DNA of 64,000 nucleotides. Source: Arcicella lustrica. Lineage in GTDB: Bacteria; Bacteroidota; Bacteroidia; Cytophagales; Spirosomataceae. The stretch spans positions 186,001 to 250,000 of the forward strand of contig NZ_JAYGIM010000001.1 in the NCBI RefSeq assembly GCF_034930985.1. Direction: 5' to 3'. The position numbers and the translations under genes were made by a program. Under the pieces are notes generated by a model. It searched no databases. It saw nothing but the letters and a program-made list of their open reading frames with translations, and was not told the DNA's origin. Below, piece after piece: positions 20,901 through 29,700 of this stretch; within the stretch, counting starts at the first letter, position 1, and each line of letters begins with the position of its first letter.

Positions 20901-21174
20901 GAATAATCCAGCCACATTCGACCGCTTTGGCGATTATACTTCAGTAGATTATTATATTTTTAAAAAGCGTAAAAATGGTTCGACTGTAAAAGTAAACTTA
21001 ACTTATCAGCCATATCTCGGAGCAAATCAAGTAACGGTGACGAAAGATATTCAGTTGGGAGCTTCGCCAATTTCATTAGCACCTGTGTATAATCAAGCAA
21101 TCCCAGCCAATATTCCAAATGCAAGAGTAGCTGGCTATTTTTCAAATCCTGCTTGTTTTAATTGTGATAGATAA
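14935..21174 (+). CDS. Giant secreted TANFOR-like protein
   Basis: 2079 residues from the ATG that gives a signal peptide (MKRILFYLLLLLVGFQKVQAQ); an earlier in-frame ATG at 14890 overlaps the preceding gene and is less likely. The first ~300 residues (VQLILSPPFSPRVIDF, FPQGYYDFCVYAVPYD, FVEPPRLTLPSCGYKM, QQVFTWSPP) resemble the TANFOR domain of Bacteroidota surface proteins. A Pro-rich linker (PPPPPRQAQ) follows, then a very long beta-rich region (about 340-1400) with repeated strands of DFK/KVKIP type, an Ig-like domain (SPKKGEKEVDTNGDLQAVF) and a C-terminal ~600-residue region ending CFNCDR. No enzyme motif was seen. It lies between an outer-membrane barrel and a fibronectin-III protein. 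Confidence 0.85.
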   Translation: MKRILFYLLLLLVGFQKVQAQQLKVTVQLILSPPFSPRVIDFVDNPNKQAAIVLITNNGEPVNTPIKIVGQITNRSTGGRIFTSANYKPNVPLLLNPVGQPLQVNFGQENSGFIDANNTQVVGFDKATKDQIVLSGIFPQGYYDFCVYAVPYDANVESFQNLSGQCQSIPLTFVEPPRLTLPSCGYKMIKRENVPQQQVFTWSPPVGNISGAQIRYDFYLLKVPEGQNPNDAMDNAIKFNVGNPFTEKDIVSTSLNYTQAEPELTVGKYVWRVVSKDQSGEAVFQNDGQSQICTFDVEVPPAILAPPPPPRQAQVALVGASSCKDTQLPADKTAIYPQEELVGKTLKLGKFELKVDEISKKGDGYDGNGRVFWNSVPIKVVFTKINFNAAYEIFSGDAQADNTKYNFPDPKEITKMSTWKQLAKGGQGFDIGSYVDAIEENSLQKVNALLAVKLPVGVPTKAGFIGINYMRFSPHGADMGALFNLKMPEANQFLSMAAVDVCMVPNKAFAGEANLILVDDLKIPALPFNFIQGKYPNPDDSGTYARIAGDSLQHVHAVMDLNFGDSFLKLDDGTGKVIAGDVKARMVTDFLTWNDWVATVKMPTFTVDGLKDFTINGVNAFYDHSDKRNPVDFHVPDEFKGDRGMTFRGLYMKKTEVKLPTKLKGTNEQRLGFITSDFIIDDSNEITAVIEPTNKPVVDYSTGKIGDWGFSIDDFKIKIVQNRFELGMMKGKLQFPISNDYLSYSCNLRSNLDTMQFVIDAKENYDVPIMLAKMKLDKNSNFLLEFNGDNKKIDLDLSGSASIGLSQKSPIAIPLVKFEHFRVSNTKIKPTMQGEKELYLDEGQWTLLGGLWDNKKDEKDKGKQSGGPSVNDELLSTYTPVEDENKANLVGFPIELTPPKFVYRGLDAIGFGFGVKVNVGGDDNTIVGAETKVEILGKLSYVNGKMSPAFSKVNLEKIMIKGAVGPATVEGELRLFDEDALYGTGFIGSAKVKIPKVATVKATLQFGNKGFYYGYVDASVLLTPSIAVVPPLMCSGFGGGIYFNMKMYTPLSQTIKDVAPNTQTTRAGTNNTGINYTPMLGSYGIKANVYMSLADKKMILANLGIEASIANGAFSNFTASGKAKVLSLDEDPTRNGQCLLMAQTSVTITPSSFDMNADVEVEPIPGFPKVIVPFRMHFADTWHVKIGDPAEGKQKVEFKLLQLGSEDDALYAYLAAKAYFAFGNDIGGIPNLPSEVQTFLLAKENVNDTRNDVVDAAKTKGEMQFNEDGELIGNPLTFRLLAGARVDGRLKVAVGPLSADATLIAGFDAALSKGLKCNGQEIVGLYGWYANAQIYAYANGKVSVAGKVFGKRFNVKLMDLTAGALLWGGLPEPTWGEGRLRVKGEVLAGLVKVDTDFDFDFGQKCKPVFNGDPLADIKVISELSPKKGEKEVDTNGDLQAVFNMSMDTDYSIALPDGQPRTYYFTVQEYSLTNQKTHEKFAAIGAKQWVNNNEQLILPLNGHLKSETNYAFKVQVRLWERVNGGLENPYIDETGVREQRFEEAENIFTSGKQPDFVRWEDVAYTWPMDGQNYFLKNQTTKAVISGDIPDELLEGINANNFLLRDYDFKAYFIAENGSDTLKTSMQYQAPYAGGQGKILADIPAGLQNSKVYRLELHKIKIKKYEVANFTNTIQRTYQNAGNGNNAAAYQIRFNALKPLDKKAAQNDKVMFSLAFKTSQYNTFQEKMAATTFQNSKYEDEITPQSNAYLFIKAVPTDGTENFEDEEMKEHKFSSRGALQPALLTVNTPAFSQGTSEFDRFANSNIYSILTEVQYGYVGQVSPNYNDLRNIAYQPSKSVVMGRALPLLRNIGVRDPYNGNISDILNGNNTLTKDENGLGASIGSASSKMISMDASISKTVASQMVFLSGIYGFAINDAPTKPYQFTIKSDFVAYNDFMAVRSFGEKVQRVRNTYQQYFGNNWRTQMAKTGNTEISFASKTLGITASYAGLLNNPATFDRFGDYTSVDYYIFKKRKNGSTVKVNLTYQPYLGANQVTVTKDIQLGASPISLAPVYNQAIPANIPNARVAGYFSNPACFNCDR

Positions 21175-21209
21175 GCGGTATGCGGTAGGCAATAGGCTGT
21201 ATGCTTTCC

Positions 21210-21239
21210 ATTATCGAGCGAATTTTTTCGCTCGATAAT
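21210..21239. terminator. Hairpin between the giant gene and the FnIII gene
   Basis: Perfect 13-bp stem (21210-21222 with 21227-21239; ATTATCGAGCGAA/TTCGCTCGATAAT) with a TTTT loop. No T-run follows, so it may be a processing or mRNA-stability structure rather than a true terminator. Confidence 0.55.
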
Positions 21240-21306
21240 AGAAATTTGAAAATCAAAAATCATTAAACTCATCGCTCAAGGCTGATAACTAAAAGCTAAA
21301 ATACAC

Positions 21307-23475
21307 ATGAAAAAAATATTATTATTCCTCCTGTTTTTCAGCTTTATATCTGTGGAAAATGCTTTCTCTCAAAAAGTAAATCCTACAAAAAAAGATACTT
21401 TAAGCAAGATTAAAAAGCCAAAAATTATGCTTTTGGCTCGTAATTATCGTGATTCTGTGGTTTTGCGTTGGTCGCCAAATATGCCTGCTTACTGGTTGGC
21501 TGGCACTGTGCGTGGCTATATCATCGAGCGTACTGAGTATAGCAAAGAAAATCAACAAGGTACTCGACAAATTTTAACGCCAAAACCTTTAAAACCGTGG
21601 ACTTTAGAGCAAATGAAAAGTCGTTTGGCAGAAGATGAAAAAGGAATAAGTGTAGTCGGGGAAATGTTGTACGGGTATCCAAACGATAAAAATTTTAAGC
21701 CTGATTTTTTCAATATCAAAAAAATCAGTCAAGAACAAAATGTTCGATTTGCCACAACTTTGACGGCTGCGGAATTTTCAAAAAAAGCCGCCGAAGCCGC
21801 AGGTTTGCGTTTTGTGGATAAAAACATCAAGAAAAAAGATGCACTTTATACTTATAAAATCTATTTGGCAGAAAGTGAAATGCCAACAAAAACTAAAATT
21901 GTACTTGATACAGCACAAGTGGTTGTAGAGGCTGGACAAAGTTTTTTGACTTTCGCACCCTTTGTCGATAAACCCGAAAATGGCGATAGAAAAACCACTT
22001 TAATTTGGGACAGATTAGGGCCAGAAGGTGATTTTTCGGCTTTTTACATTGAAAAAAGTGAAGACGGCAAAAACTTCAAAAAAGTAAATCAAACACCTTT
22101 TGTGATGGGAAAACCCGACCCACAAGAATTAGCAAAAGATACTTTATTGAAAGCACAATTTGCCAAATGGGAAAACAAAGCTTTTTACATCGACAGTCTC
22201 GCTAAAAATTACCAAAAATATTACTACCGCATTCGTGGCATTGATAGTTTCGGCGAAGAAAGTAAGCCTTCTGAAACCATTATCGCAATGGGTAAAGATT
22301 TAACGCCACCAAAATCTCCTGATGATTTCAGAGCGAAAAATATCAATAATACTGCGATTATGCTTACTTGGAAAAAACCTGTAAAAGAAGCAGATTTCAA
22401 AGGTTATGTGATTGGACGTGGGCCAACAGTAAATGGCCCTTTTCAGCCGATTACTCAAAATATCATTCCGCCTAATTCTTTAAGTTTTACAGATACTGAA
22501 CCACAAGCCTATATTGGGGATTATTACATCATCGCTTCGGTTGATACTGCTGGCAATTTAGCTTATACTTTGCCGATTGCTGGCGGTATTGAAGACCGTT
22601 TGCCACCTTCGTTTCCGACAGATTTAGTCGGGAAGGCAGATTCTTCAGGAAGAGTAAAACTTAGTTGGAAAAGTCCGAAAAATCCTGATGTTGCACTTTT
22701 TAAAGTGTATCGCTCGTACACTGCTGAAAACAAGTATTATACCCAAATAACGCCTGTTGGTATTTCAAGTAATACTTTTACGGATACTTTAGCCAATAAA
22801 ATGCTCAACGAAAATGTGTATTATAAAGTAGTCGCCATTGATTTAAGTAACAATCATTCTGCTTTTTCAGAATATTTAAACGTAAAATTACCCGATAAAA
22901 ATCCACCAACTACGCCAGTGATTAAAGACGTGTTGGTGACAGAAAAAGGCGTGAGTTTATCCATTGTAGGCAGCGAAAGTGAAGATGTAGTTGCCCATAT
23001 TATTTACCGAAAAGAAGGAAATAATGACTGGATGACTATTAAAGAAATTGCTAAAAACCTGCTTTCAAGTGCATTACTTTATGAAGATGAATCCGTCGTT
23101 TCTAATAAGTCTTATCAATACGCCGTAGTTGCCAAAGATGATGACGGTTTACTTTCACCAAAATCTTTCCCGATTCCAGTGAAGTATTTTAGAAAAACAG
23201 ATTATGCTACGGTTTCAAAAATCAATGCAAAAATTGATTTGCAGAAAAAACAAGTAAATCTATCTTGGTCGCCAATTGTTAGTCAAACAATAAGCCATTA
23301 TTTAATTTACAGAGCCGTCGATGGAGAAGGTTTAGCAATGATTGGTTCAAGTAAAGAAAGTAATTATACCGACAAAGATTTTAAAGCTAATACTTCTTAT
23401 CAGTATGCTATAAAAGTGGCTTATCATGATGGAAAATTTTCAGGAATAGGAGAAATCAACCAAGCAGCGAAATAG
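21307..23475 (+). CDS. Secreted fibronectin type III repeat protein
   Basis: 722 residues with signal peptide MKKILLFLLFFSFISVENAFSQ. From about residue 35 it contains consecutive fibronectin-III-like modules, e.g. SVVLRWSPN...GYIIER, KTTLIWDRLG...FYIEKSEDG, AIMLTWKKPV...GYVIGRG, RVKLSWKSPK...VYRSYTAE, QVNLSWSPIV...YLIYRAVDG, each with the Trp of strand B and the YxI/V strand. No catalytic domain is visible, so it is a binding or structural surface protein. It follows the TANFOR-like giant after 132 bp and probably belongs to the same surface complex. Confidence 0.88.
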   Translation: MKKILLFLLFFSFISVENAFSQKVNPTKKDTLSKIKKPKIMLLARNYRDSVVLRWSPNMPAYWLAGTVRGYIIERTEYSKENQQGTRQILTPKPLKPWTLEQMKSRLAEDEKGISVVGEMLYGYPNDKNFKPDFFNIKKISQEQNVRFATTLTAAEFSKKAAEAAGLRFVDKNIKKKDALYTYKIYLAESEMPTKTKIVLDTAQVVVEAGQSFLTFAPFVDKPENGDRKTTLIWDRLGPEGDFSAFYIEKSEDGKNFKKVNQTPFVMGKPDPQELAKDTLLKAQFAKWENKAFYIDSLAKNYQKYYYRIRGIDSFGEESKPSETIIAMGKDLTPPKSPDDFRAKNINNTAIMLTWKKPVKEADFKGYVIGRGPTVNGPFQPITQNIIPPNSLSFTDTEPQAYIGDYYIIASVDTAGNLAYTLPIAGGIEDRLPPSFPTDLVGKADSSGRVKLSWKSPKNPDVALFKVYRSYTAENKYYTQITPVGISSNTFTDTLANKMLNENVYYKVVAIDLSNNHSAFSEYLNVKLPDKNPPTTPVIKDVLVTEKGVSLSIVGSESEDVVAHIIYRKEGNNDWMTIKEIAKNLLSSALLYEDESVVSNKSYQYAVVAKDDDGLLSPKSFPIPVKYFRKTDYATVSKINAKIDLQKKQVNLSWSPIVSQTISHYLIYRAVDGEGLAMIGSSKESNYTDKDFKANTSYQYAIKVAYHDGKFSGIGEINQAAK

Positions 23476-23516
23476 TTTTTTGGCCTATTATTTAACTTTT
23501 CTTTTACAGAATTTGA

Positions 23517-23560
23517 TTTAACCAATAATTTTAATCAATTGATTAAAATTATTGGTTAAA
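23517..23560. promoter_or_regulatory. 44-bp perfect palindrome: probable TetR autoregulatory operator
   Basis: Two 22-bp arms meet at 23538/23539 with no mismatch. The core TTAATCAATTGATTAA (23531-23546) has the form TTAATC-N4-GATTAA, and the same form recurs at 24254-24269 in front of tolC. A partial copy TTAATCAATTGA (23599-23610) overlaps the expected transcription start. The palindrome abuts the promoter of the TetR gene, so binding there should repress it. Confidence 0.75.
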
Positions 23561-23562
23561 GA

Positions 23563-23593
23563 TTTGTTTTTAGTTTTTTGTTCTATACCTTTG
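23563..23593 (+). promoter_or_regulatory. Bacteroidota-type promoter of the TetR gene
   Basis: A -33-like TTTG (23563-23566) and a -7-like TACCTTTG (23586-23593, consensus TAnnTTTG) are separated by 19 nt, as in the Bacteroidota sigma-ABfr promoter. The start codon is 22 bp downstream of the -7 box. Confidence 0.7.
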
Positions 23594-23614
23594 TCTCATT
23601 AATCAATTGAATTT

Positions 23615-24232
23615 ATGAAGTGCCTAACAAAATCAGCAGAAGATAGAATCAAGGAAGCTGCCATAAAAGTTTTTTTAGAGAAAGGCTTTGATGGCACTAC
23701 CACTCGTGATATTGCCAAAGAAGCTGGTTTGAATAGCGCTTTGATGAATTATTATTTTAGAAGTAAGGAAAAGCTATTTTCAAGTGTTTTTGAAGAAATG
23801 CTTCAATTGTTTTTCAAAGGTCTTCTTGAAGTTTTAAATAGACCAATATCGTTAAAACAAAAAATTTCGGCTGTTATCGATCATGATTTTGAAATGTTCA
23901 AAACAAATCCTGATTTGGCTAATTTTATTATTAACGAGCTACACCGAAATCCAGACCGTTTCTTTAGTGTAATTTCCTTTGATAAAGTATTAGTTCATTC
24001 TGTATTTGCTCAACAGTTGAAAGTTGCAGTTGACAATGAAGAGATTAGGGAAATTAAAATTGAACATGTTCTACTTTTAATCAAATCGAATATCCAATTT
24101 ATATTTCAAGGTAAAGTAATGACCTGTAAGATTTGGAATATGAATGATAAACAATTTGATGAGTTTGCTGAAAATCATAAGATAATTATTACAGATATGA
24201 TTACTCAGTACTTATTCAGCTCTGAAAAATAG
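23615..24232 (+). CDS. TetR/AcrR-family repressor of the efflux operon
   Basis: 205 residues. The N-terminal helix-turn-helix is canonical (RIKEAAIKVFLEKGFDGTTTRDIAKEAGLNSALMNYYFRSKEKLFSSVF, split here by function: recognition around residues 28-48). The C-terminal ligand-binding helices (about 60-200) are diverged, as usual. The gene lies directly upstream of tolC/hlyD/RND genes on the same strand; palindromes of shared form flank it on both sides. By analogy with AcrR-type regulators it should repress itself and the pump until a ligand binds. Confidence 0.92.
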   Translation: MKCLTKSAEDRIKEAAIKVFLEKGFDGTTTRDIAKEAGLNSALMNYYFRSKEKLFSSVFEEMLQLFFKGLLEVLNRPISLKQKISAVIDHDFEMFKTNPDLANFIINELHRNPDRFFSVISFDKVLVHSVFAQQLKVAVDNEEIREIKIEHVLLLIKSNIQFIFQGKVMTCKIWNMNDKQFDEFAENHKIIITDMITQYLFSSEK

Positions 24233-24253
24233 AGCATTTTTTTTGCTCAAATT

Positions 24254-24269
24254 TTAATCAAACGATTAA
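24254..24269. promoter_or_regulatory. Second TetR operator upstream of the efflux genes
   Basis: TTAATCAAACGATTAA matches the TTAATC-N4-GATTAA core of the 44-bp palindrome and lies between the TetR stop codon and the tolC start. A further half-site GATTAA occurs at 24303-24308, next to the tolC start codon. Confidence 0.65.
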
Positions 24270-24311
24270 AGCAAAATGTTAAATCAAAAAGATAAACTAA
24301 ACGATTAAATC

Positions 24312-25634
24312 ATGATACATGCAAAATGGTCTTTCATTTTTGTAATGATGTTGTTGGCATCAGGAACGAAAGCTCAAGATCTTACTCTCGACCAATTAGT
24401 TGACCAGTCATTAAAAAATAACCAACAAGTTCAGTTGTCAAGACTGAATGAAAAACAAACAGATGCTCAAATCAGTGAAGTAAAAGCAAGAGCCAGACCA
24501 CAAGTGAATTTAACTGGAGACTACAAGCGTTATTTGAAAATTCCGGGTCAAGTAGTTCCAGCTTCAACTTTTGGTGGTGCCGAAGGAAGTTACCAAGTAT
24601 TGGCTTTGGGTTTGCCTTATAATTTATCTACTTCGGTTCAGGTTTCGCAAGCACTTTATAGCCCGTCAATCAACATCGGTTTAAAAGCTGCCAAACTAAG
24701 TGTTGATTTAGCAAGCTTACAAACCTTGAAAACTCAGGAAGAAGTAGCTTACAGCGTTTCTAATACTTATTATAATTTACAGACTGTTGCCCAACAAATG
24801 GCATTTCTGAAAAGTAACATTGCTTCGTTGGATAGACTGATTCAAGTAACAGATTTATTGTACAAGAATAAATTATCACAAGGAATTGATGTTGACCGTT
24901 TGAGAATCAGTCGTACACAATCGCAAACACAATTAGAATCACTTCAAGGTTCGTATCAAGAATTAATCAATGCCTTGAAATTTCTTACTGGAACGCCACA
25001 AACAGAACCTTTGAGTGTAAAAATCGACATCGACCAAAGTGCTTCTGTACCTGCTTTGATTGCTAATGATGCTGTGAACAGAACAGATATTTTGATTTTG
25101 GAACGTCAGAAAGCTTTAAACGAACAAAGTACACTCAATACCAAAGCAAGTTTTTTACCAACGCTTTCGGCTTATGGTGTGGCTAATTCTACTTTTTTTG
25201 GAAAAGATGGAGAAAACAGCGTACTGAAAAATGTTCCGGGTTATTGGCTTGGTTTGCAGTTAAACTGGAATATTTATGATGGTTCTGCTAGAAAATCAAA
25301 ATTGGTTCAGCAAAAAATTGAAAGTCAGAAATTGTCGATTCAATCAGACCAAACCAAAGAAAATATTTCGATGGATATTGCCAATGCTCGAACCAAATTT
25401 TACGTAGAACAAAGAAATATCTTAGCCAGTCGTGACCAAGTAGCTTTGGCAGAAAAAGTTTATACTCAAACACAATTACAATTCAAAGAAGGCACAACTG
25501 CTTTAACAGAAGTAATTCAAGCTGAAAATGCTGTAAGAGAAGCTCAGAATAACTATCTGAATACTTTAATAAACCTCCGTTCGGCTGATTTGAATTGGAA
25601 AAAAGCCTCTGGAACAATTATTCCTAAACAATAA
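24312..25634 (+). CDS. TolC-family outer-membrane efflux channel
   Basis: 440 residues: signal peptide (MIHAKWSFIFVMMLLASGTKAQ), then two OEP repeats of paired long helices (about 25-215 and 235-435) with the typical LTLDQLVDQSLKNNQQVQLSRL opening and the closing TEVIQAENAVREAQNNYLNTLINLRSADLNWKKASG stretch read in sections. It forms the outer-membrane duct of a tripartite pump. HlyD and RND genes follow at 32 and 15 bp. A TetR operator lies in its upstream gap. Confidence 0.94.
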   Translation: MIHAKWSFIFVMMLLASGTKAQDLTLDQLVDQSLKNNQQVQLSRLNEKQTDAQISEVKARARPQVNLTGDYKRYLKIPGQVVPASTFGGAEGSYQVLALGLPYNLSTSVQVSQALYSPSINIGLKAAKLSVDLASLQTLKTQEEVAYSVSNTYYNLQTVAQQMAFLKSNIASLDRLIQVTDLLYKNKLSQGIDVDRLRISRTQSQTQLESLQGSYQELINALKFLTGTPQTEPLSVKIDIDQSASVPALIANDAVNRTDILILERQKALNEQSTLNTKASFLPTLSAYGVANSTFFGKDGENSVLKNVPGYWLGLQLNWNIYDGSARKSKLVQQKIESQKLSIQSDQTKENISMDIANARTKFYVEQRNILASRDQVALAEKVYTQTQLQFKEGTTALTEVIQAENAVREAQNNYLNTLINLRSADLNWKKASGTIIPKQ

Positions 25635-25666
25635 ATTTCATTTATAAAAAATCAACATATCAAACA

Positions 25667-26716
25667 ATGAAACGTCTTACTATCATATTCGCCATTCTTG
25701 CCACACTTGGTTTGACGGCATGGAAATTATCTACTAATAAAGAAAAAGTTGAAAAGAAAGTTTATCAACCAGATGTAAATCTAAAAGTTGGTGTAACTAC
25801 TTCGGAGGCAGCATTGAGAAATCTATCTCAAGAAAATGAATTTTTAGGTTCATTTACGCCAAATCGTGAAATTGAAATTAAACCTTTAGCGGGCGGAGAA
25901 GTAATTCAATTGCCAATCAATGAAGGACAAGGTATTAGAGCTGGACAATTGATTGCCAAATTAGATGACGAACAAATTCGTCTTCAGATTGAAGCACTTC
26001 AAGTGACTTTAGAAGGTTACCAAAACGATTTAAAACGTTATGAAGTATTAGTAAAAGGCGATGCCGTGCCAGCAGTGAACTTAGAAAGAACGCAACTGAG
26101 TATCAGAGGAACGCAAGCACAAATCAAACAATTGAAGAAACAATTAGAGAATACAACGGTTACTGCTCCTTTTGCTGGTATTGTTACTTCAAAATTGATT
26201 GAAAAAGGTTCAGTAGTTTCTGTAGGTGCGCCGATTGCTACCATTACTGATATTTCTGCTTTGAAATTGGTGGTTAATATTCCTGAAAAATCTATCAATC
26301 AATTTAAAGTTGGACAAACTATTCCGATTGAAACACAAGTATATCCTAACGTATATTTCAACGGTAAGGTAAATATGGTTGGTGTATCAGGCGATGCAGC
26401 GCATAATTATCCAGTTGAAATTCTTGTTCAAAACAGAAGTACAAATCCACTTAAAGCAGGAATGTACGGCTCGATTGTGAATGACAATCAGTTGAAAGCA
26501 CAGTCATTATCAGTACCTCGCCAAGCAATTGTAGGTTCTACCAAAAAAGCACAAGTATATGTTGTTGAAAATGGGAAAGCTATTTTGAAAGATGTAACAA
26601 TTGGTGTGGCAAATAATGAATATTATGAAATTACTCAAGGCATTAAAGCAGGCGACCAAGTAGTTGTAAGTGGACAAATCAACTTACAAAATGGTACAGC
26701 AGTAGTGGCTCAATAA
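25667..26716 (+). CDS. RND efflux periplasmic adaptor (HlyD/AcrA family)
   Basis: 349 residues with an N-terminal membrane anchor/signal (MKRLTIIFAILATLGLTAWKL). The adaptor architecture is complete: lipoyl half-motif (GGEVIQLPINEGQGIRAGQ), a short helical hairpin (about 100-150), second lipoyl half (NTTVTAPFAGIVTSKLIEKG), beta-barrel (LKLVVNIPEKSINQFKVGQ) and membrane-proximal domain (GIKAGDQVVVSGQINLQNG). It bridges the TolC protein and the RND pump encoded on either side. Confidence 0.94.
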   Translation: MKRLTIIFAILATLGLTAWKLSTNKEKVEKKVYQPDVNLKVGVTTSEAALRNLSQENEFLGSFTPNREIEIKPLAGGEVIQLPINEGQGIRAGQLIAKLDDEQIRLQIEALQVTLEGYQNDLKRYEVLVKGDAVPAVNLERTQLSIRGTQAQIKQLKKQLENTTVTAPFAGIVTSKLIEKGSVVSVGAPIATITDISALKLVVNIPEKSINQFKVGQTIPIETQVYPNVYFNGKVNMVGVSGDAAHNYPVEILVQNRSTNPLKAGMYGSIVNDNQLKAQSLSVPRQAIVGSTKKAQVYVVENGKAILKDVTIGVANNEYYEITQGIKAGDQVVVSGQINLQNGTAVVAQ

Positions 26717-26731
26717 ATCTAAAATAAGATT

Positions 26732-29700
26732 ATGAAATTTGTAGAAACCATCATAAAACGCCCTTCTGTTATCATTGTGCTATTTGCCGTGTTAGTATTA
26801 GGAGGGATTGTATCGTATAATAAGTTGAGTTATGTGTTATTACCTGAGTTTTCAGTAGGAACACTTACCATTACAACGATTTATCCGGGAGCCGCACCCA
26901 CAGAAGTGGAGTCGGAAGTAAGTAAAAAGATTGAAGATGCTATTTCTGGGCTTGATAATATTGATATCGTTACTTCAAAATCTTTAGAAAGTGCCTCAAT
27001 CGTGATTGTTCAGTTTAAAGCTGGAACAGATATGGATAAGGCTTTGGAAGATGCACAAAGGGATGTCAATAATGTAATTAGTGATTTACCAGACGATGCT
27101 AAAACACCATCGCTTTCAAAAATTTCACCAAGCGACCAGCCAATTATGCAATTATTGGCAACTTCAAGTTTGCCGAATTCAGTTTTTTATCAACAAGTAG
27201 AAGACAAGTATTTGCCTGTTCTTCAGCAGATTGAAGGTGTTGCAGAAATCACGATGGTAGGAGGGGAGAAACGTGAGATTCGTGTGAATGTGGACGATGA
27301 TAAATTGAATTATTATGGTTTATCACTACTTCAAGTAACGCAAGCAATTGGTCAAGCGAACTTAGATTTCCCGACAGGAAAAGTAAAAAGTAAAGCTGAA
27401 AACATGACTTTACGTTTGGCGGGTAAATTTACTTCTTTAGAAGAAATTCGCAATTTGGTCATTAGTACTCCACCAAATGGAAGTCCGATTCGTGTAGGCG
27501 ATGTGGCTAATATTTCAGATGGTTTGGGCGAAATTGAAAGCGTAAGCCGATACAATGGTACAGATGGAATTGGTTTGTTTATCAAAAAACAATCGGATGC
27601 TAATGCGGTAGAAATTAGTAGATTAGTACAAGAAAAATTAGCCGTTATCGAAAAAGCAAATGCAAAAGATAAGGTAAAATTCGCCATTGCTTTCGACAGC
27701 AGTATTTTTACTTTAGCTTCTGTAGAGGCCGTAACGCACGATTTATTTTTAGCCATTATATTGGTTGGTGTAGTAATGCTTTTGTTTTTACATAGTCTTA
27801 GAAATGCCTTTATTGTAATGGTTTCGGTGCCAGCATCTTTGATTTCAGCATTTTTGTTCATGTTTGTAATGGGCTATTCGCTTAACCTGATGACCTTATT
27901 GGCACTTTCATTAGTAATCGGGATTTTGGTGGATGACTCAATCGTGGTCTTGGAAAATATTCAAAGACACTTAGAAATGGGCAAAAATCGTTGGGAAGCT
28001 ACTTTAGATGGTATGAGTGAAATTGGTTTTGCTGCTGTTGCTATTACGCTTGTAATTGTGGTGGTTTTCGTGCCAATTACTTTCGTAAATTCAGTGATTG
28101 CAGATTTACTTCGTCAGTTTTCATTAACCGTTGCTTTTGCAACAATGGTTAGTTTATTGGTAAGTTTTACGCTTACGCCTTGGATGACCTCTCGTTTGGC
28201 AAGACTGGAACATTTAGATGCTAAAAATCCTTTCCAAGCATTTTTACTTTGGTTTGAAGGCGGCTTAACAGCATTGATAAAATGGTATCATGGAAGTTTA
28301 GAATGGGTAATATCACACAAGATTGCCTTTACTGCAATTTTAGTTTCACTTTTTGTTGCAACTGGTTGGGTAATGTCACTTGGAATTATCGGACAAGAAT
28401 TTGTGGCGCAAGGTGATCAAGGTAAGTTTTTGTTGACAATGAAGTTAGATAAAAGCGCTTCGCTACAACAAAACAACTTGAAAGTAAGAGAAGTAGAGAA
28501 TTTTTTACGCAAGAATCCGGCCGTAAAAACAATTTTCTCGAATGTCGGTGGTGCAAGTACTGGCTTAAATAGTACTGGTCAAGGTGAAACAAATAGAAGT
28601 GAGTTGACAGTAGAATTATTACCTGTTGAAGAAAGAGAAAATCATTTGGCAACAGAGAATTTCATGATTGATTTACGTAAAGTATTAGGTCAGAAATTTG
28701 CGGGAGTAGAATTTAATTCGTCTATCATAGGGATGGTAAATTCAGGAACTGCACCGATTGAAATATTTCTTGGAGGAGAGAATTTACAACAATTATTAGT
28801 TTCTGCGAAAGATTTAAGTAATCGTTTAAGAATTACTCCGGGCGCAAACGATGTAAATGTTTCTGTAGATGATGGAAATCCAGAAGTACAAGTAAACGTA
28901 AATCGTGAAAAAATGGCTAAATTAGGTCTTGATATTCAGACAGTTGGAGCTACTTTGCAAAATGCCTTTGCTGGTAACGACGACTCTCAGTTCAAGGATG
29001 GTTCAGAAGATTATGATATTAGAGTAATGTTAGATGCTTTTGATCGTAAAAATCCTGAAGACGTAAAGAATATCAATTTTTATAGTCCACAAGCAAAACG
29101 TCCAGTGCGTTTAGCTGAATTTGCGAATGTATCTTTAAGTACAGGGCCATCAGTTTTAGAAAGAAAAAACAGACGCTCGTCTGTTACAGTAACCGCAAAT
29201 ACTTTAGGAATTGGTTCAGGAACATTAATTGCAACCATTAAAGCTGATTTAATCAAAAATCCACTTCCAGAAGGAGTAACCGTAACTTGGGGTGGTGATG
29301 CAAAAAATCAGGATGAAGGTTTTGGTTCGTTAGGTTTAGCCATGTTAGCCGCTTTGATTTTGGTATATTTCATCATGGTATTGTTGTACGATAGCTTCAT
29401 TTATCCATTGGTTGTATTACTTTCTATTCCAGTTGCCATTATCGGAGCCTTACTTGCTTTGGCACTTTCAAGTTCGAATATTGGGATATTTGCTATGCTA
29501 GGAATGTTGATGTTGATGGGTTTAGTTGTGAAAAATGCAATTCTTATCGTTGACTTTGCTAACCAGCAAAAAGCAGAAGGTGTACCTTACAGAAAAGCTA
29601 TTTTACATGCAGGGGAAGAACGTCTTAGACCTATCTTAATGACGACCATTGCCATGGTAATTGGTATGATTCCTATTGCTACTGCAACGGGTGCTGGAGC

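Noticed and set aside
14935..21174. T9SS C-terminal sorting domain on the giant protein
   Set aside because: The C-terminus ends in a short Cys-containing tail (CFNCDR) without the usual conserved sorting-domain pattern.
27352..27861. 169-residue minus-strand ORF inside the RND gene
   Set aside because: Antisense shadow; the RND reading on the plus strand is fully supported by motifs.
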